Notes under the pieces: model-generated
What the model was told of the DNA's origin: nothing
Databases searched by the model: none
What the model saw: the letters and a program-made list of their open reading frames with translations, nothing else
NCBI GenBank assembly: GCA_000697335.1
Contig: JNEM01011345.1
Span: 1 to 13,851 of the forward strand
Direction of reading: 5' to 3'
Length of the DNA: 13,851 nucleotides
From: Conidiobolus incongruus B7586
Taxonomy: Eukaryota; Entomophthoromycota; Entomophthoromycetes; Entomophthorales; Conidiobolaceae
Position numbers and translations under genes: made by a program
In this document: positions 8,789 to 13,851 of the stretch, piece after piece
How positions within the stretch are numbered: the stretch's first letter is position 1
Layout of the letters: each line of letters starts with the position of its first letter

Positions 8789-9083
8789 CATAAACTCAAA
8801 CTGCTGTACATTGTTGCTTTGAGATTGAGGTTACTCTGAATTGGTAAAGCTAGTACTCATATCTTTAGCTTCAAATTTGAAAATTTGGTTAGCTATAGTA
8901 TTCTTGCTTTGTAAATCAGTGTCTTTTTACCATTCTGAGGAGAATTTTGATTTTTTTTGTCTCATAGGGTTTATAGCACGAAATAATCCATTTATCTGTT
9001 ATAATATTGAAGCGTTTAGATTTAATGTTGTCTTTTCTCTTTTGCAGATTGATGTTGATTAATAAATTTGGTTGTTGTCTTTC

Positions 9084-9349
9084 AAAGCTAGGATATTAAA
9101 AATAGGAGTTGTTGATCAATATCAGATACCTTGTCCTTCTACCATCTAGAGTTGGTTTGAATTCATATAACTATTTATTTAAAAGTAAGTATCGAATTCT
9201 AAACTATTTTATAATCACTAACACCTGAATCTGTAAAAATAAAAACATAAGGGAACGGTAATTCAATTTGATTTTCACGACATTAGATTCGAACTGTTGA
9301 AGATCGCTGATATGAAAGCTCTCTCTATCTTTAGTCCAAGATATATATT
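9084..9349 (+). repeat. Diverged dispersed repeat, copy 2
   Basis: This is the partner of 1142-1404, in the same orientation. The best conserved block is about 9287-9322 (AGATTCGAACTGTTGAAG and what follows to AAGCTCTC), aligned with about 1342-1382. The 5' block (TTAAAAATA, ATCAGATA, TTCTACCATCT) is also clear. The divergence suggests an old duplication. Neither copy has recognisable ends or a preserved open frame across its full length. Confidence 0.6.
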
Positions 9350-9940
9350 TGGATGTATTTACTACAACATATTCAAAGAAACTGCCCTAATGAAATAAAT
9401 TATGTATTTAAATTAATAATACTTAAACAATTTTTAGCAAAGGCTAGTTTTTCAGTTTTGGAGCTGTTTTTCGCCATTTCTTAGACTTTTGGAATGATAA
9501 AATTCAAAGTAATATTAATTCAAATAAATAAGGATACTTAATTCAAGGAAATAAGGAACTTGAATTTAATAATATAAAAGTGTTAACAGTAAATTTTAAA
9601 TAATTAGGTCTTCAATTTAATATAACTAATTTTAAGATAAAAGCTTGGCACTATTTTTCATAATTTAATTGGATCAAAGTATAGTCATTCTTAATTATTA
9701 AGAATATTCACGATCGTGGTTGGCTGATTATGAAAATCTTAAATTCAAATTACACCATATCAAATCAAATTAGTTCCAAAATATATATTTCCCAAAAATA
9801 GTATTATTTCAATTAGGATCAAATTTTGGGTTATTTATGGTAAATGAGATATTCAAGATCAAACTTTAATTAAGGTTAGGAATTTGGAGGTTATTGAAAA
9901 AAATTTATTTAAATTTAATAAGATTAATGCTGCTATTAGC
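9350..9940. other. AT-rich stretch, one small palindrome
   Basis: No gene or RNA is seen. CACGATCGTG at 9709-9718 is a perfect 10-base palindrome, the only notable feature; a chance origin is plausible. Confidence 0.5.
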
Positions 9941-10090
9941 AGATCCAGGAACAGAGAATTGGTGGCACGTTGAAGCATTCAAGCCATAATGATCTGAAGT
10001 AAGTTTCTGACGACGAGGGGTGAGTACTCAAAACTTGTGAAACGATTAGTTGCTTGGGTTTCGGTTCAAACGACCGTTGATGAATTAGTA

Positions 10091-10223
10091 TTTATGCTAG
10101 ATTATTCATTATTTTTGAGAAGGTTCAGTGTATGGATTGTGTAGTAGGAACTAGTAGTAATTAATAGGGAGTAGAAAGGTTTCTCTTCATATGTCTCCAG
10201 TAGGACTAGCTTTTATGCTAGAT
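10091..10223. repeat. 12-bp direct repeat, one copy inside a hairpin
   Basis: TTTATGCTAGAT occurs at 10091-10102 and again at 10212-10223. The second copy overlaps a hairpin made of CTAGC (10206-10210) and GCTAG (10217-10221). The sequence between the copies is not repeated. This may be a small element footprint or chance. Confidence 0.4.
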
Positions 10224-10277
10224 GTTATTAGTTTGAAATTGTAGTCATGCTTCATAGCTTAATGATTAAGAAAAATT

Positions 10278-10781
10278 ATGCGTCTTCCACATATTCTAAG
10301 GGAATTTAGATGTGAATTCGAGAATACCAGTTGGCATTTCGGGATTGTGACAATTGTATTGATAATTGTTAAGCAATCAGATAGACTGGAGAGGGTTAAG
10401 GTGGTAATATCGGTCATGTCAGGGACTGAGAGAGCCTCAAGGACCACCTGGACCAAGGGATGTGCATAGATGACTAGCTTGGTGATTAGCATGGTGCGAA
10501 AGGATGAAGTGTATGCCACTGTTCAGGGATCTAAATTGATGAGAAGACCAGAAGTCTTAGCGGCCAAAATAGATATGGACAATTACCATAAGTTAAGAAC
10601 AAAGTTTTATAATCTTAATTTTAGGATAGCAACAGAGACGATAAGCTGAGCTTGGTTGAGAGAAAGATCCTACAACGGCATCATTATAAAATCATGCTCT
10701 TTTATCGAAAGCCTGTGGCTTCACAAGTTCAGACGTCACTATGGTTCTCAATTCATCTTTATAACCGGTTTTAGAGAATAA
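10278..10781 (+). pseudogene. Unidentified long frame with two internal stops
   Basis: One frame runs 168 codons from ATG 10278 to TAA 10779-10781, interrupted only by TAG 10467-10469 and TGA 10647-10649. Many more stops would be expected in non-coding DNA of this composition. The segments read, for example, D-R-L-E-R-V-K-V-V-I-S-V-M-S-G-T-E-R, then V-Q-G-S-K-L-M-R-R-P-E-V-L-A-A-K-I-D, then F-R-R-H-Y-G-S-Q-F-I-F-I-T-G-F-R-E. Codon use is less AT-biased than in the surroundings. I recognise no family. It may be a decayed host gene or transposon gene, or exons whose introns were missed. A minus-strand frame of 86 codons (10259-10519) overlaps it; the plus frame is longer overall and was preferred. 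Confidence 0.3.
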
Positions 10782-10859
10782 TCGTTGTCATTGTGAGATT
10801 ATCCGACTGATTGCTCAGTCAACACTCCTGACAGTAACTTTTTCGAATTCAATGAATTA

Positions 10860-12770
10860 AATTACGTAATTAGTTTTTGAACCATAGTAATTAAGTTTTA
10901 AAATAATAATTTTCTACAGTTTGGGAGTTTATAAATGAGGTTTAAGGCAATTTTAACAATTCTTAGGTTTAAGCAATATAGGTTCTATTAATTTTTTCAT
11001 TTTAAGTCTATAATTAAAGTAAAATATAAGTTTAAAAATATATCACTAATCAGAATTATAATAATGATATTAATTTCCAAGTATCTATCATAAAATCTTA
11101 GCCAATTCGTTTCTTAGATATGCTGCTACTAATTTTGGTATATCTATATTTATACAATTAATATACAATTAAAGTGTAAATCAATTAATCAATTTAGAGT
11201 TACCAAATTATGTCTTAATTGAAATTTCCTCTTTTCCACTAATCTTAATAAATCCTTTTTTTTTGTTGGTTTATAAATATTTGTAGCAAAATAAAATTTT
11301 TTAATTTAAAATGATCCTTTCAATTTTGCACGTTTCTTACAGTATATATTTGAAACCTTAATCGATTTTGCAACAAGTAGTTTAACCCTCAATCATCCTC
11401 TATAAATTTTTTTCTTTTATTCATTTGTTGTTAGAGTTGATAATTAAAATAATAAATTAAAATAATGGATTAATTTTACAGTATAATATTATCAATATTA
11501 ATGTTATAGAATACAGGGAGTTGAATTAAAATAAAATTCTCCACAAAAATTTTAATATATTCATTTCAATTCTCTCCTTAAAGCAGTAATATGAGTGTAA
11601 TTATTAAAAATTAATAATAGTATATACCTATAAATGCTTGAAAATATCAACTTTGAATTCGCTTGTATTCACTCTTTTTTAATAAGACTGGTATTAGGAT
11701 ATAACTGGTTGGTAATTTGGATTTTATTCAAAAAGTTCAATAGTTTTGAAATTAATAATTTTATATTTATAATTCAATAAAAGTTTTATTTGCCTCAAAT
11801 ATTTAATTAATTTTGATTGATAATCTAACCAAAGTAATAAAATTATTTTAACAGTTGATTCTTTTAGCTGATATGATCAGTATGAAAATGAAACTTCCTC
11901 AGGTATTAAGAAAAATGCTAAATATTTTTCATGAGGTTATTGAAAATTGAAATTTTTTTCTGTTATCTACCAATAATCTTAGTTTTGAATATTAAAATAA
12001 AACTTAACTCAAATTTATTATTTTAACTATCAAATATTTGTCATTGTAGTTGGCTGAATATTATTTATTTTATAATATAAATCTGTGAAACTTTTGCAAC
12101 ATCTATATATACGTGTACAATTTTTTCCAGTAATAATTTATATACAATCATAATAAATTAATCATCGATCAAAGAATCAATCAATTTGTATCGCACAATA
12201 TCCTACTAGATCCAAAGGTAGAGCAATCGCTTTAAAAATTTAATATATATGAAAATTTGAATTAATAAAGCAGCTGAAGTAATTATGGGTATTATATATA
12301 ATGAAATCATCATTATAAAATATTCAAAAATATATGTATAAATACCAATAAGTGAGTTATTTTGTTGTATAACTGACTTATTTTTCCCAAGAATAATCAT
12401 TATAACTATGCTAATTGTAAATTGATAATGGTTAACCATTTGGATATTTTCTAAATAATTTATAAGCATAAATATATTGATTTCTTAGAAATTTAGCTCA
12501 TTATTCTTAAATATTAAACCTGTGAATATATATTTTTTCATTTTCTCTTTTATAGTCTAATATTAGCTATAAAATTCTACCGACTTCTTTAAGAAATGAT
12601 AATAGAAAACTATATAAAATTAGCCAGAATGTACAATAGGGTCATTCTACCAATCAGTTGCGATATTTATATATCTGATAAGATTCGAAGTTGAATTAGT
12701 ACACTTAACAAAAAAATAACTGACATTTTATCTCTCTTGTGGAAAATTCAAAATGTTAATAGTGGTTTTG
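10860..12770. other. AT-rich stretch without recognisable genes
   Basis: Stops are dense in nearly all frames. One minus-strand frame of 87 codons (12206-12469) encodes a very Ile-rich, hydrophobic sequence of the kind expected by chance from AT-rich DNA. No RNA gene, repeat pair or protein motif was found. Confidence 0.5.
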
Positions 12771-12772
12771 AA

Positions 12773-12862
12773 ACATTAGTAGTTTTAGTAACTCTATATA
12801 CTATGAGTCATAAAGCTTTCTGGCATCCAACACTTGGACATGTAAACTAATATCAGATACTC
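12773..12862 (+). mobile_element. Possible Ty1/copia fossil scrap (GAG-pre-integrase motif)
   Basis: A short match to the motif before the integrase of Ty1/copia retrotransposons is visible: F-W-H-P-T-L-G-H-V-N at 12818-12847, where the family has L-W-H-x-R-L-G-H-V-N, preceded by L-Y at a typical distance. No other part of such an element (protease, reverse transcriptase, LTRs) was found nearby. If real, it is an old, broken fragment. It ends about 25 bases before the right mariner tip, so the mariner may have landed in or next to it. The match is short and may be chance. Confidence 0.3.
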
Positions 12863-12885
12863 TAAAATCCTTAAAAAAAACAAAT

Positions 12886-13851
12886 ATTAGTGCAGAAATT
12901 AAGTAATGGCACAATTTTAAAATTAAAATTAAACAAATAAATTAATAAATAATATATAAAAATTAATGAATAATATAAAATTAATAGCCTCCTTTATTAT
13001 TAATAACTCTTTTCCATACCTTTGGTAAGCTTCTAATACCTAAAAAACAGTTCTTTTTATTAAGGACTGAAATTTGATGTTTCACAAACCAATTTAATTT
13101 ATTTGCAGGAATTTTTTTTCCTGCAAGCTGTTTTTTTAATTGTCTAAAACAATTATAATCACATAGATTATAATCAGGTGAATATACTAGATGTGGTAAC
13201 TCCCTCTAATTTTTTTTATGTAAAAAATCTTTTACAGCTTTAGCTTTATGTATTTTGCAATTATCATGCAAAATAATAGGTGTCTTTAATTTATATTGAG
13301 AACACTATTTAAAAATTGTTTTATTTAAAAAAGTAATATATAACTTACTATTGATTGATTTTCCTTGAGGTATTAAATAAGAAAACCATATACCATTATA
13401 ATTTATTACAACAATTAATATTCACTTATATTTAAAGTGTTTATTCATTGGAATTTGTGGAGGGGATTAATTTAGCTTAACCCAACATCTTGTTTTATTT
13501 TTAGGTAAAGGATTATATAAAGGAATCTAAGATTCATCAATTGTAAGTATTCACTGTAAAAACCTTTGTTTTTGGTTATACCTTAATAAGTTTAGTTTAG
13601 CTATAGCTACTCTAGTTTTCTTTTAGGTTTCTGTTAAATTATAAGGTATCTATTTTGCATTTTTATTAATTAATCCAAGTTTAAACTTAAGTAAATATAA
13701 CATGCTTGTATAATTAATATTAAATTGCTTTGATAATTCTCTAACAGAAATAAAAAGGTATTTCTTAATATATTTTTTTACTCTATTGGTAAGTAAAAGA
13801 GTAACAGTAGAAATTAGTCTTTTAGATTTTGGTAAATTTTAAATAGTGTCC
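12886..13851 (-). mobile_element. Mariner (D34D) DNA transposon, right copy, cut by window end
   Basis: The transposon lies in inverted orientation to the left copy. Its transposase 3' end faces left, so the tip near 12886 is the element's 3' end and the 5' end lies past 13851. The proposed tip reads TTAGTGCAGAAATTAAGTAA going inward from about 12887, next to TA as mariner insertion requires. GTGC near 12890 and GCAC near 12911 can pair into a hairpin, and the left copy keeps a similar hairpin. The other tip is outside the window, so the terminal repeat cannot be confirmed here. Confidence 0.8.
12981..13851 (-). pseudogene. Mariner transposase, decayed, N-terminus outside window
   Basis: DDE/D transposase that would cut and rejoin the element at its inverted repeats. 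Reading the minus strand from the window end to TAA 12981-12983, one frame holds the whole way, with no indel. Parts in order: helix-turn-helix region with I-S-V-R-E-L-S-K-Q-F-N-I; T-I-D-E-S (first catalytic Asp, codon 13536-13538); I-L-H-D-N-C-K-I-H-K-A (second Asp, 13263-13265); Y-S-P-D-Y-N-L-C-D-Y (third Asp, 13158-13160). Exactly 34 residues separate the last two, the mariner D34D signature. Nine in-frame stops were counted. TAG codons fall at family Trp positions (for example 13527-13529 just after D-E-S, and 13206-13208 after K-K-N). TAA codons fall at probable Gln positions, and two TGA stand for Trp or Arg. Four Trp codons survive. The pattern points to C-to-T/G-to-A mutation rather than a different genetic code, because TAG stands for Trp and TAA for Gln. 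It is inactive. Confidence 0.9.

Noticed and set aside
8841-9062. Plus-strand open frame of 73 codons with hydrophobic stretches
   Set aside because: It begins at a TTG, not ATG, has no recognisable motif, and the more protein-like frame nearby is on the other strand (8567-8788).
9287-9310. A tRNA B-box-like word (ATTCGAAC) inside dispersed-repeat copy 2
   Set aside because: No matching A box or cloverleaf was found around it, so neither a tRNA gene nor a tRNA-derived SINE is supported.
10259-10519. Minus-strand open frame of 86 codons
   Set aside because: It overlaps the longer plus-strand frame at 10278-10781 and has no recognised motif; most likely its antisense shadow, though the plus frame is itself unproven.
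12206-12469. Minus-strand open frame of 87 codons, Ile-rich and hydrophobic
   Set aside because: AT-rich DNA gives Ile/Tyr/Leu-rich hydrophobic frames by chance; no family, no splice context and no composition change at its edges.
12981-13851. A non-standard genetic code explaining the in-frame stops of the transposase
   Set aside because: TAG stands at Trp positions and TAA at likely Gln positions, which no known code combines, and the HSF-domain gene uses ordinary stops and Trp as TGG.
1-13851. CRISPR arrays, rRNA genes or a multi-gene defence or biosynthetic cluster
   Set aside because: No regularly spaced direct repeats, no conserved rRNA words and no adjacent intact genes were found.

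Overview
This is an AT-rich window, roughly three quarters A+T by eye. It looks like a nuclear contig from a repeat-laden fungal genome. The support for a fungus is a gene with short GT-AG introns (78, 52 and probably 56 bases) and branch-site boxes of TACTAAC/CTAAC type, an HSF-type transcription-factor domain, mariner copies with a RIP-like decay pattern, and a Fanzor/TnpB-like relic. An AT-rich early-diverging lineage such as the Mucoromycota/Glomeromycotina is a guess; the sequence alone does not settle it.

Layout. Positions 1-1072 hold a mariner (D34D) copy on the + strand, decayed to almost pure A+T. Positions 1142-2300 are a less AT-rich island that starts with one copy of an old dispersed repeat and then carries several hairpin-forming palindromes. 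Positions 2300-4700 are a very AT-rich desert. At 4719-5051 lies the C-terminal part of a broken Fanzor/TnpB-like nuclease gene. At 6045-6641 sits the one gene that looks intact: a short protein of about 136-141 residues made almost only of an HSF DNA-binding domain, on four (or three) exons. A CpG-bearing island with an unidentified open frame follows at 6841-7219. A second desert runs to about 8520. Then come an unidentified minus-strand open frame (8567-8788), the second copy of the dispersed repeat (9084-9349), and an island with a long but interrupted unidentified frame (10278-10781). A last desert ends in a scrap that may be an old Ty1/copia fossil (12773-12862). From 12886 to the window end lies a second mariner copy on the - strand, cut by the window edge.

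The two mariner copies are the same family in opposite orientations, about 12 kb apart. The copies differ mainly by C-to-T/G-to-A changes, far more advanced on the left. The right copy keeps one reading frame throughout, yet has nine in-frame stops, most of them where mariner transposases have Trp or where Gln is a plausible ancestor. This resembles repeat-induced point mutation or another cytosine-to-thymine process.

No multi-gene system is visible. The window is best read as a decaying, transposon-rich compartment that holds one short regulatory gene. The items most worth following up are the HSF-domain-only gene, the Fanzor relic and the asymmetric mutation of the mariner pair. No rRNA, tRNA or CRISPR array was seen.
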